Below are positions 25,483 through 33,175 of a DNA stretch of 34,935 bases, piece by piece. The number at the start of each line of letters is the position of its first letter. The stretch's first letter is position 1. The notes beneath the pieces are model-generated. The model saw only the letters and a program-made list of their open reading frames with translations. It did no database searches and had not been told where the DNA came from. The position numbers and the translations under genes are program-made. This stretch comes from an uncultured Erythrobacter sp. (GTDB taxonomy: Bacteria > Pseudomonadota > Alphaproteobacteria > Sphingomonadales > Sphingomonadaceae): contig CALLQC010000127.1 in assembly GCA_938015255.1 (NCBI GenBank), forward strand, positions 1 to 34,935, written 5' to 3'.

Positions 25483-28400
25483 AAAACCGCAGTCCGAAGT
25501 TGGCGCCGATCATAAGCGCTTCCTCCTGATCCTGCCCCCCAGCGCTGACATAGCGACCGAACAGACCAAACTCGGAGCCTTCGGTAACCGGCGTCGCGTA
25601 GACGATCTCGCCTGCGATACGCCGCTTCGTCTCAATGCCAATCGTCTGATCGACGCGGCCCAGCTCGCCGGTTGCACGGTCGACGACCTGAAGGCTTCCG
25701 AACTCAAGCTCGCCATCCTCGACATTCAATGGCTGACCCACAGAAACGCGCAGTCTGTCCCGATCACCAACCAAGCCTTGCTTGCTAAGCGCGACCTGTC
25801 CCGCCGTGGTCCAAACTGTTCCGCGGTTCGAAAGGAACTGCGCATCGTTGGTTTCACTGGCGGCGCCGGTTGCGGAAAGGTCGAATGCAAAGCCATCGCC
25901 AAAATCGATCGAAGCAGAAACGGTAACAGCATCTGTCGCCGTCCCGTTATCAAGCAGCGTAGCCTGTGCACCGAACATCGCATCCTGTTCATCAAGCCGG
26001 GTCCACTGCGCATTGACGGTGAAGCCATCAGCAACCTTTTGCTCTAGCGACAGCGAGAGAGCCGAAGCCTCGCGCGCTCCCAGACGCTGGCGGCTGGCCA
26101 CTTCGAGCGCATCGTCCGTGTTTAGCTCGCTCCAGTCTTCGCGGTTCGCACTGAAACCAACGCTGACTGTGGTTGTCGACGCGATCTTGTAGCTCGCCTG
26201 TCCAAACAGCTCACCGGAGGCAAGACCAAGGATAGGGTTCACCCCGCCCGAGTATGGATCGTAATCGCTGACAACTCCAAATCCTTCGCCGGAAAGCGCC
26301 ATAGCGCCCTGGCCGTGGCCGAATGTCATCGCAAACTTGCCAGATGGATCTGTCAGCGTTGCCGCATTGTGAACCGGCACAAACTGGCCCTGCTGAGAAA
26401 CGCGTGGCTGGATCGCCTCGACAGCAATCTTCCACTGGCCGCCCGTTTCCACGGCTCCAGACCGGATCTGTGAAATGCCAGCCGTGCCGTCACCGTCACG
26501 GTCCGCGCCGCTGCTTACCAGCCAGTTGGCGAAACGGTCTGCGACGAAGTCCTGCATCCGCTGATAACCATTGCCAAGGGCATTGGTCGACTTGCCGTAT
26601 TGGAATGACGATGCCGGGATCGCGAAGTCACGGTGCGTATCGCCGATGTCTTCGATCCCGGTCAGATACACGTCATCCGTTTCCCACCAGCTCGGGATGC
26701 CGCCTTCGGCCAGCAGCTGTCCGGCGGTCTGCTCGTACGAGCGGAAGCTTTTCCCTTTCCGCTGGAACAGCGTGAAAGACATGCTGCCAAAATCAAGCGG
26801 CGATTGCGAGGCTGCCACGTCCAGCAGGCCATGCCCGTAAACAGCGTCGACACCCGGAGCACCAAGATCGCGTGCAGATGTCAGAATAATGTCGGCCGTT
26901 TCGTCTGCATGGTCCTGCAGCCACGGCCACCTGTCATGCAAGAGTGCGATCGCGCCTGAAACTAGCGGTGCCGCGAACGAAGTGCCGGACCGGCGTACAA
27001 CGCCGCCATTGCCATCGCTTACAAGCAGCAATTCTCCCGGCGCCACAATAAACCGGTTCATCAATTCATTACCGGAACGGCAAACGCCATTGTCCAGCAG
27101 GCATGATGTGCCTGGGCGGTTGGAGAAATTCGAAATGGTTCCATTTGGACGAACGGAACCCACGAAGATCGCAGTAGAATCGCTTTCTCTGCCCAAGGCA
27201 CCGTTTACGTAGCCCCAGTTGATATCTGCGGTCTGGGTAATACCATCATTGCCCGCAGCGATCACAAAAACCGTGTTGTCAGTGTTTGTCGTAATCGTGG
27301 GGTCAGCCAGCACGTCTGCGAGACCTTGAGATGCGACCCAACCAGACTCGCCGAGCGAGAGGTTTACGACACTTACAGCCTGATCGCGGCCCAGCAGCGT
27401 GTTGAAGCGATTGTATTCGCCAGCAAAGCGCAGTGCGGTTGAGACACGCGACCAGGTCGTTTGCCCGTCAGCATCAAAGGGGTTAAATGCAAAGATATTG
27501 GCATTTGGCGCGATACCCATCACTCCCTGCCCATCATGCGCAGCAGCGATAAGGCTCACGACGCCGGAGCCGTGACCGTTAAGATCCGTATTTGCGCCGT
27601 CAGCGAAGTAATATCGCCGGACGATATTGTCACTCAGATCGCCGGAATTGAAATTGCTGTCGATCACGGCGATCAGCGTATCCGCTCCATCGCCCTGGAT
27701 TTGTGTCAGCGCTGGGGTCCAGTTGATCGTTCCCATCCAGTGGTCGACCGCATCAATACCCGAAAAGGTGTTTACGGTATCATGCCAGTCGAGGAAAAAC
27801 GCAGCGCGTTGGGCGGTGGTCAAACTCAGCGTTGAAAGATCGTTGAGCGATATACCGTGGCGAGCATAGACTTCATTAGCGCGCTCTTGGGTAAAGCCGT
27901 TCGCGCCAAACCGACCAATCGCGTTGCCGTTCAAAACGTTCAGCCGATAATTCACACTCGACAGTTGGCCGTTATCCCAAGACGCATTCGCTGCCGAAAT
28001 CAGCTCACCGTTGGTCTGCCAAAAATTTCCAATGGAGGCGAGATTGACCGCATCGAAGGCAACAATGTCACCCCAAAACGCATCAATATCACCCCAGAAA
28101 GCGGTAATGTCCCCATAGAACGGGCTAATGTCGCCCCAGAATGCATCGATGTCGCCATAAAAGGCGTCAATGTCGCCATAAAATGGGCTGATATCATCCC
28201 AGAAGGCATCAATGTCACCGTAGAACGCGACGATATCGCCGTAGAATGCGTCGATATCGCCGTAGCGCGCGTCCAAGTGGAAGCCGCTCAGGCTGCGTGC
28301 GGTTACAACTCCGTCGGCCAGCACTGGTCCTATCGTCAGGTCCGCAGTCGGCGCTGGAACGGCTACGAAGCCTCCGCTTGATTGCGCCCCGATAGCACCA

Positions 28401-28654
28401 GGCGCGAAGGTTCCCTGATCAATCACACCAAGAGGTACAGATAGCTCGCCCTTTACCTCCGGCGACTGCATCGGAGCTTGACTGCTGACAGTTAGATCAG
28501 TGCCCGGCATCTCCAATACGTTTTCGAAGCCAATGACCGGTTCGCTCTTTATCGTTTCAGAAGGGACAGCCATCGCGCCTGTGTTCGCTTGCGCCGAGGT
28601 GGCGAGCGACATGGCGACGGCAAAAGTCGCGCTGCTGATAGACAATGACTTCAT
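25481..28654 (-). CDS. Subtilisin-family (S8) autotransporter protease with ten heptapeptide repeats
   Basis: The 1057-residue protein has a signal peptide (MKSLSISSATFAVAMSLATSAQA), a linker, and then ten consecutive 7-residue repeats of the form (Y/W)GDI-x-(A/P)F at residues 131-200. The S8 domain has Asp332 (TLIAVIDSNFNSGD), His361 (DLNGHGSGVVSL), oxyanion Asn469 (VIAAGNDG) and Ser559 (SGTSFAAPLVSGAIALL), so the triad is complete. A long C-terminal region of alternating amphipathic strands ends in ANFGLRF with a terminal Phe, as expected of an autotransporter beta-barrel that inserts into the outer membrane and exposes the protease. ATG 28654 is chosen over the GTG at 28681, because the signal peptide then starts at the N-terminus. 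The TPR gene follows. Confidence 0.93.
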   Translation of the reverse strand: MKSLSISSATFAVAMSLATSAQANTGAMAVPSETIKSEPVIGFENVLEMPGTDLTVSSQAPMQSPEVKGELSVPLGVIDQGTFAPGAIGAQSSGGFVAVPAPTADLTIGPVLADGVVTARSLSGFHLDARYGDIDAFYGDIVAFYGDIDAFWDDISPFYGDIDAFYGDIDAFWGDISPFYGDITAFWGDIDAFWGDIVAFDAVNLASIGNFWQTNGELISAANASWDNGQLSSVNYRLNVLNGNAIGRFGANGFTQERANEVYARHGISLNDLSTLSLTTAQRAAFFLDWHDTVNTFSGIDAVDHWMGTINWTPALTQIQGDGADTLIAVIDSNFNSGDLSDNIVRRYYFADGANTDLNGHGSGVVSLIAAAHDGQGVMGIAPNANIFAFNPFDADGQTTWSRVSTALRFAGEYNRFNTLLGRDQAVSVVNLSLGESGWVASQGLADVLADPTITTNTDNTVFVIAAGNDGITQTADINWGYVNGALGRESDSTAIFVGSVRPNGTISNFSNRPGTSCLLDNGVCRSGNELMNRFIVAPGELLLVSDGNGGVVRRSGTSFAAPLVSGAIALLHDRWPWLQDHADETADIILTSARDLGAPGVDAVYGHGLLDVAASQSPLDFGSMSFTLFQRKGKSFRSYEQTAGQLLAEGGIPSWWETDDVYLTGIEDIGDTHRDFAIPASSFQYGKSTNALGNGYQRMQDFVADRFANWLVSSGADRDGDGTAGISQIRSGAVETGGQWKIAVEAIQPRVSQQGQFVPVHNAATLTDPSGKFAMTFGHGQGAMALSGEGFGVVSDYDPYSGGVNPILGLASGELFGQASYKIASTTTVSVGFSANREDWSELNTDDALEVASRQRLGAREASALSLSLEQKVADGFTVNAQWTRLDEQDAMFGAQATLLDNGTATDAVTVSASIDFGDGFAFDLSATGAASETNDAQFLSNRGTVWTTAGQVALSKQGLVGDRDRLRVSVGQPLNVEDGELEFGSLQVVDRATGELGRVDQTIGIETKRRIAGEIVYATPVTEGSEFGLFGRYVSAGGQDQEEALMIGANFGLRF
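28055..28264 (-). repeat. 21-bp tandem repeat coding for YGDIDAF-type heptapeptides
   Basis: Exactly 210 bases make ten in-frame 21-bp units with no spacers. The units read YGDIDAF, YGDIVAF, YGDIDAF, WDDISPF, YGDIDAF, YGDIDAF, WGDISPF, YGDITAF, WGDIDAF and WGDIVAF. Position 1 is Tyr or Trp, Gly-Asp-Ile is fixed apart from one Asp substitution, and Phe is invariant at position 7. Codons vary between units, so selection acts on the peptide rather than on recent duplication alone. Confidence 0.97.
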
Positions 28655-29145
28655 GGCATTATTTCCATTGGTTTTGGGCACTTTGATGCGCCGGACGTCG
28701 GAAATCTTATAGCCGATGAGGTTCTGTGGTTTCGTTTGGAGAGTACGTTAATATTGTAAGAATATCAGTGAGCTTGCCGTGATCGCTGCGTTGGTTAACA
28801 TCAAATTTAGATCTCCGCTGACCGCTCATCGTGACGTTTAATTATTGCTTAAAGCCCGATGGGCGGCACCAATCAGAAACCCTTACTTGGTTGGAAATTG
28901 TTAAAGTGTGAGGAGCGGCTCAGAACGACCACACAGGCGATTCGCAGTTCGGCCTGATCATGCATGGCCAGCGAACGGCGTGTCAGCCGAATAACTTAAT
29001 AAAGCAGATTATACTTTAAGTCTAATCTACTGATTTACATGATCTTTATATCTCTTGCGATGAAGGTCCATCACAATATCGCTCTGAAGCGACTTGAGGC
29101 GTGCTGCCTTACTTGAAAACACATTTCAAATCGGCAGGCAGTCCC

Positions 29146-29164
29146 AAAGGTTTGATCAACCTTT
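29146..29164. repeat. 19-base palindrome, candidate operator
   Basis: AAAGGTT-TGATC-AACCTTT has perfect 7-bp arms with a 5-base centre. It is not followed by a T-run on either strand that would make it a terminator. Its size and symmetry fit the binding site of a dimeric repressor. It is 413 bases before DUF1800, so the target is uncertain. Confidence 0.4.
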
Positions 29165-29241
29165 GTAAAAAGACAATTACACTCTTTTTTATCAGTATTT
29201 ATTTGTGATACTTAATCTATATTCTGAATTGGGGCGCCTTG

Positions 29242-29460
29242 ATGGGCGCAAGATTGGGAGCCGCAAGCGAAATCGGAGACGCCTCCCATTTTGAGGGATC
29301 ATGTGCTGCATGCCACTGGTCGCGGATGACTTCATAAGCTGAGAAATGGGAGCAGCTTGGCGCTCAGCTGGACCAAGCGATGCAATCACTGGCGTTGGCC
29401 GAACGGAATGAACTCGCCGCACATCCAAGGATGGACCGACCGTCCAACGGGCCGTCTTAG
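29242..29460 (+). pseudogene. Possible gene remnant with a CxxCH motif
   Basis: ATG 29242 opens a 31-residue frame (MGARLGAASEIGDASHFEGS-CAACH-WSRMTS) ended by TAA at 29335. The same frame then continues as AEKWEQLGAQLDQAMQSLALAE... for 40 residues to a TAG at 29458. CAACH is a c-type heme-binding motif. This could be the eroded end of a cytochrome c gene, or chance. No Shine-Dalgarno of quality precedes it. Confidence 0.2.
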
Positions 29461-29565
29461 GTACTCCTCACGCCGATGAAGCAGTTACGGACAAATCGGT
29501 GTGACAATCTGCGACAACTGGATGCTTGAATTCGTCAAACATGCGTGATCTTCTGTCTACAAGCG

Positions 29566-29573
29566 AAGGAGGT
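29566..29573 (+). promoter_or_regulatory. Ribosome binding site fixing the DUF1800 start
   Basis: AAGGAGGT, a full anti-Shine-Dalgarno match, lies three bases before ATG 29577 and decides against the TTG at 29526 used by the ORF track. Confidence 0.8.
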
Positions 29574-29576
29574 CGT

Positions 29577-30947
29577 ATGGCTGACCATTCATGGACGATT
29601 GCCGCGACGCGGTTTGGCTATGGGCTGAAGCCATCGGCCGCGCGAAACGGTTCACCGCAGGCATGGCTGAAACGGCAGATTGAAGACTATCACCCCCGGC
29701 CCAGGGCATTGGTGGGCCTGCCAAGTTCGGGCCTGATTGCGCGGGAGTTTGGGGCGTTCCGCAGACTGCGTAATGACGATCAAGATACCAAACGTGCAGC
29801 ACGGCGTGCATTGCGCAGTCATTTGCGCGACGCGATTGGCGCGCGCATCGAATTGGCGGTGCACACCTCATCCCCCTTTACCGAACGGCTGGTGCATTTC
29901 TGGGCCAATCACTTCGCCATTTCGACTGAGAAGCCCGGTGCTGGCCCGCTTGCCGGGAGCTTTGAAGCAGAAGTTATCCGCCCGCATCTTTTTGGCCGGT
30001 TTTCCGATATGCTGCGTACGGCGGAAACGCATCCGGCGATGCTGATCTATCTCGATCAGGCGCAATCAATCGGCCCCAACAGCCGGCGCGGGCAAGCCGC
30101 TGCACAGCGCGGCAGGCGGCGCGCGGGTTTGAACGAAAATCTTGCGCGTGAGATTCTTGAATTGCACACTTTGGGTGTTCGTTCGGGATATACGCAAAGC
30201 GATGTGACTGAATTCGCCAAGGCGTTGACAGGGCACACCGTTCCTGTGCTGCGGCGGGGCCGCTATGCCGCTGGTCGCGATGACGGAAATCGGACCTATG
30301 CGTTCACGCCGCCCCTCCACGAACCCGGCCCCAAAACCGTGCTGGGCACGACATATCGCGAAGATGGCGCGCGTGAAGCGATGCGGATATTTGATGATCT
30401 GGCCGCCCATCCGGCAACAGCGAAGCATATCGCGACCAAGCTGGCGCGGCATTTTTCGTCTGATGATCCGCCGCCTGCACTCGTCAACCGGCTGGAGCGC
30501 AGTTTCTTGGAAAACGGGGGCGACCTTGGCGCAGTGACGCTGTCTTTGATCGAAGCCCCGGAGGTTTGGCAGACCCAGCGTCAAAAGTTCCTCAGCCCAT
30601 GGGAGTGGAGCATCGCATCGCTCCGAGCGATTGAAATGGACCGTTTCGAGCCAATGCAGGTCCGCCGTATGATGATCAATCTGGGGCAGGATCTGTGGAA
30701 GCCGGGTTCACCTGCTGGTTTTGATGACAAGGCATCCACATGGGCCGCCCCCGAAGCGTTGCACCGGCGTGTCGAAGCAGCTCAGACCATCGGCAGGCGC
30801 GGATCGCGGCGTGACGCGCGGGCCCTTGCCCCGCTGATATATGCAGGTGTCTGGAGTGAAACTAGCGCGACAGCAGTAGCGCGTGCAGAAAGTCCGGCAC
30901 AGGCAATGGCGCTGATGCTGGCAAGCCCGGAGGCAATGTGGCGATGA
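29577..30947 (+). CDS. DUF1800 family protein
   Basis: The 456-residue protein belongs to a family of unknown function that is usually found next to a DUF1501 gene, as here. Motifs visible are RLVHFWANHFAIS (His-Phe-Trp-x-Asn-His-Phe), IRPHLFGRFSDMLRTAETHPAMLIYLDQAQSIGPNS, NENLAREILELHTLGVRSGYTQSDVTEFAKALTGHTV, a later FTPPLHEPGPKTVLG, and HPATAKHIATKLARHFSSDDPPPALV. It begins MADHSWTIAATRFGYG and has no obvious signal peptide. Its TGA overlaps the ATG of the DUF1501 gene, so the two products are likely made in step. Confidence 0.92.
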   Translation: MADHSWTIAATRFGYGLKPSAARNGSPQAWLKRQIEDYHPRPRALVGLPSSGLIAREFGAFRRLRNDDQDTKRAARRALRSHLRDAIGARIELAVHTSSPFTERLVHFWANHFAISTEKPGAGPLAGSFEAEVIRPHLFGRFSDMLRTAETHPAMLIYLDQAQSIGPNSRRGQAAAQRGRRRAGLNENLAREILELHTLGVRSGYTQSDVTEFAKALTGHTVPVLRRGRYAAGRDDGNRTYAFTPPLHEPGPKTVLGTTYREDGAREAMRIFDDLAAHPATAKHIATKLARHFSSDDPPPALVNRLERSFLENGGDLGAVTLSLIEAPEVWQTQRQKFLSPWEWSIASLRAIEMDRFEPMQVRRMMINLGQDLWKPGSPAGFDDKASTWAAPEALHRRVEAAQTIGRRGSRRDARALAPLIYAGVWSETSATAVARAESPAQAMALMLASPEAMWR

Positions 30948-32068
30948 TTATCAACCGGCGAAATATGCTTGGCGGATCGGCCGCAGTTATTGGCGCGTCC
31001 ATGCTACCCAGAGTGGCCTTTGCCGCTGGCGGCATCGGGTCAAAGCGAATGGTCTTTGTCTTGCAGCGCGGGGCCGCAGATGGCCTTGGCATAATCGCAC
31101 CCGTCGGCGATCCCAACTATGCGGGCCTGCGCGGAACACTGGCGGAAGATTATGCGGATGCTCCGCTCATCGGAGGCCTTTTTGCCCTTCACCCCGCTCT
31201 TGAACGCTCAGCTGCAATGTTTGCTAGCGGCGAGATGATGGCGGTCCATGCCGTAGCCTCCACTTACCGCGACCGATCGCATTTCGACGGACAAAACGTA
31301 CTCGAAAGCGGCGGAACACGCCCTTACGAACGCAAGGATGGCTGGCTCAATCGCCTCGTCGGGATGCTGCCCGATGTGCGGGCTTCGGGCATTGCCATCG
31401 CTCAAAACATCCCTTTGGCTCTTCAGGGGGCGCACAAAGCGGGCTCATACGCGCCTTCGCGGTTGCCCGATGCGGATGACGATTACATGCGGCGAGTTGG
31501 TCAGCTTTATATGGGTGATGAGCGGCTGCACATGCTTTGGGAAGAAAGCCTTGCAACCCGCGCCATGGCCGAAGGGATGGATGGCAGTGGCAATATGCGG
31601 CAGGCCGCCGATGTCGGCGCCTTGGCGGCAAGGATGCTTACGGGAGAAGACGGCGCACGCGTCGCCATGATCGAGACGACCGGATGGGACACGCATAACG
31701 GTCAGCGCCAGCGCCTTGGCCGCGAGCTGCGCAATCTCGATACGCTGATCGACGCTCTGAAAGCAGGTATGGGCGATCTTTGGTCAGACACATTGGTGAT
31801 TGTCGCCACAGAATTCGGGCGCACAGCATCCATCAACGGAACCAATGGGACCGATCACGGCACAGGTTCAGCAACCCTGCTTTACGGCGGATCGCTGGCC
31901 GGCGGCAAAGTTCTGGGCGATTGGCCCGGCCTGCGCCAGAGCGATCTTTATCAGGCGCGCGATCTCAAACCGACAAGCGCGCTGGAAGATGTGATCACCT
32001 CCACATGTGCCGGCCATTTTGCGCTAGATCCGGAGCTTACGCGGGAGACGCTGTTCCCCGGACGTTGA
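30944..32068 (+). CDS. DUF1501 family protein, predicted Tat export
   Basis: The 374-residue protein starts MIINRRNMLGGSAAVIGASMLPRVAFAAGG, a twin-arginine signal with a hydrophobic stretch and an AFA cleavage site. The body has the DUF1501 blocks FVLQRGAADGLGIIAPVGDPNY, HAVASTYRDRSHFDGQNVLESGG, IETTGWDTHNGQRQRLGRELRNLDTLIDALKAGMGDLWSDTLVIVATEFGRTASINGTNGTDHGTGSATLLYGG. This family belongs to the alkaline phosphatase/sulfatase superfamily, and the D-x-H, T-E-F-G-R and D-H-G-x-G motifs fit a metal site. It lacks a C-x-P-x-R sulfatase signature, so it is not a sulfatase and not a substrate for the nearby FGE. ATG 30944 overlaps the DUF1800 stop (ATGA); a GTG at 30938 is an alternative. Confidence 0.93.
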   Translation: MIINRRNMLGGSAAVIGASMLPRVAFAAGGIGSKRMVFVLQRGAADGLGIIAPVGDPNYAGLRGTLAEDYADAPLIGGLFALHPALERSAAMFASGEMMAVHAVASTYRDRSHFDGQNVLESGGTRPYERKDGWLNRLVGMLPDVRASGIAIAQNIPLALQGAHKAGSYAPSRLPDADDDYMRRVGQLYMGDERLHMLWEESLATRAMAEGMDGSGNMRQAADVGALAARMLTGEDGARVAMIETTGWDTHNGQRQRLGRELRNLDTLIDALKAGMGDLWSDTLVIVATEFGRTASINGTNGTDHGTGSATLLYGGSLAGGKVLGDWPGLRQSDLYQARDLKPTSALEDVITSTCAGHFALDPELTRETLFPGR

Positions 32069-32096
32069 AGCACAGTTTGCAATTCTGCACGCCCGC

Positions 32097-33167
32097 TCAT
32101 TCTGCGCTGTCGTAAGCAAGCCTGAAACCGACATTTGATGCGCCCAGCCCGGCGTCACGGCCTTGCCGGCTTTCAGGGCGATAACGCTGGCAATAGTTGG
32201 GCGCGCAAAGGTAACTGCCCCCTTTCATCACGCGGCTGGTAAAACCGGGATTGAGCGGGTCATAGGCGGCGTTTTCACTGGGGCCGCGGGGATTGACCCG
32301 GTCGGCCGGATCATGGCCCGGCCGGAAAAAATCGGCGGTCACTTCCCACACATTGCCAACCATATCATACAGCCCATAGCCGTTGGCCTCGAAACACCCG
32401 ACCGGGGCAATCCCTTTGAACCCGTCACTGCTTTCATTGACGACCGGGAACACCCCCTGCCAGCTGTTTGCGAGGCGCGGATCGGGTTGCTCTGTGTATT
32501 TCTGCGCGCCTGCACTCGCCGCATATTCCCACTCGGCTTCGGTAGGAATGCGCCCGCCCTTCCACTCGGCATAAGTACGCATATCGTCCCATGCCAGATG
32601 GACCACCGGCTGGTCAGGCCGCGCACTTGGCCCTTGCGGGCCATAGGGCTTGCGCCAATTCGCACCAGGCACATATTTCCACCAGTCGCCATAGCTGCGC
32701 GATGGGTGTTCTGGCGGGGTAAAGACGGCAGAGCCCGGCTCCAGCATGAATGGCGGAATCTGCTCGACCGGCACGCCGAACTGCGCCGGATCTACGGGTT
32801 TTTCGGCAACGGTTTGGTATCCTGTCGCTTCGGCAAATTCTGCGAACTGGCCATTGGTCACTTCATGCGGATCGATCCAAAAGCCATCGACCCTTGTTTC
32901 TCGCTCCAGGCCCTCTTCCGCGTAAACAGCGTTGCTGCCCATGATGAAGGTTCCGCCTTCGATCCGCACACGCGCGCTGGCGGGAGTTTTGCAGCTAAGC
33001 GCCGAGGCAAAGTCGCTTGCCTTGGTTGGCAGGGGTTCACCGTTTGCTCCGCCTTGCTCGCTTTGCGACGCGCTGCACGCCGCCAGGCCGAGCGCGACGC
33101 TTGCCGCTATCGCACAGCGCTTTGAGAAAAATGGTGGACTAAAGCTCCGGATCGCAAGTCGTCTCAT
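32097..33167 (-). CDS. Lipoprotein formylglycine-generating enzyme (SUMF1/FGE family)
   Basis: FGE oxidises the Cys of C-x-P-x-R in sulfatases to formylglycine. The 356-residue product has an N-terminal signal ending in a lipobox (GLAAC, Cys31), so it would be membrane-anchored outside the cytoplasm. The FGE domain shows IEGGTFIMGSNAVYAEEGLERETRVDGFWIDPHEVTNGQFAEF, PVVHLAWDDMRTYAEWKGGRIPTEAEWEYAA and GLYDMVGNVWEVTADFF. The active-site block RVMKGGSYLCAPNYCQRYRPESR has cysteines at 321 and 326 with the same spacing as the catalytic pair of genuine FGE, and ends SNVGFRLAYD. Many SUMF1 relatives lack this pair. Gene order is eight bases after the lyase stop. No sulfatase gene is in the window. 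Confidence 0.92.
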   Translation of the reverse strand: MRRLAIRSFSPPFFSKRCAIAASVALGLAACSASQSEQGGANGEPLPTKASDFASALSCKTPASARVRIEGGTFIMGSNAVYAEEGLERETRVDGFWIDPHEVTNGQFAEFAEATGYQTVAEKPVDPAQFGVPVEQIPPFMLEPGSAVFTPPEHPSRSYGDWWKYVPGANWRKPYGPQGPSARPDQPVVHLAWDDMRTYAEWKGGRIPTEAEWEYAASAGAQKYTEQPDPRLANSWQGVFPVVNESSDGFKGIAPVGCFEANGYGLYDMVGNVWEVTADFFRPGHDPADRVNPRGPSENAAYDPLNPGFTSRVMKGGSYLCAPNYCQRYRPESRQGRDAGLGASNVGFRLAYDSAE

Positions 33168-33175
33168 AAGCCGAT

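Larger units (their letters stand above)
28655..29576. other. AT-rich intergenic region without a convincing gene
   Basis: Over 900 bases between divergent genes, clearly poorer in G+C than the coding DNA around it, notably 28720-29230. I see no tRNA, no mobile element and no ORF of credible composition; the listed ORF 29192..29428 (minus) has no family resemblance. Several inverted repeats are present: AGATTA-N11-TAATCT near 29004, and a 19-base palindrome at 29146. A short plus-strand frame with a CxxCH is described separately. Promoters for the S8 gene and for DUF1800 must lie here, but I could not assign boxes with confidence. Confidence 0.6.

Noticed and set aside
28055-28264. 21-bp tandem repeat that could be taken for a CRISPR-like or satellite array
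   Set aside because: It is in frame inside the S8 gene, has no spacers, and the peptide period of seven residues explains it.
29192-29428. 78-residue minus-strand ORF in the intergenic gap
   Set aside because: Composition and sequence show no family resemblance, and no ribosome site was seen.
30944-32068. DUF1501 protein as the sulfatase activated by the adjacent FGE
   Set aside because: It belongs to the same superfamily but has no C-x-P-x-R or S-x-P-x-R signature, so it cannot receive formylglycine.
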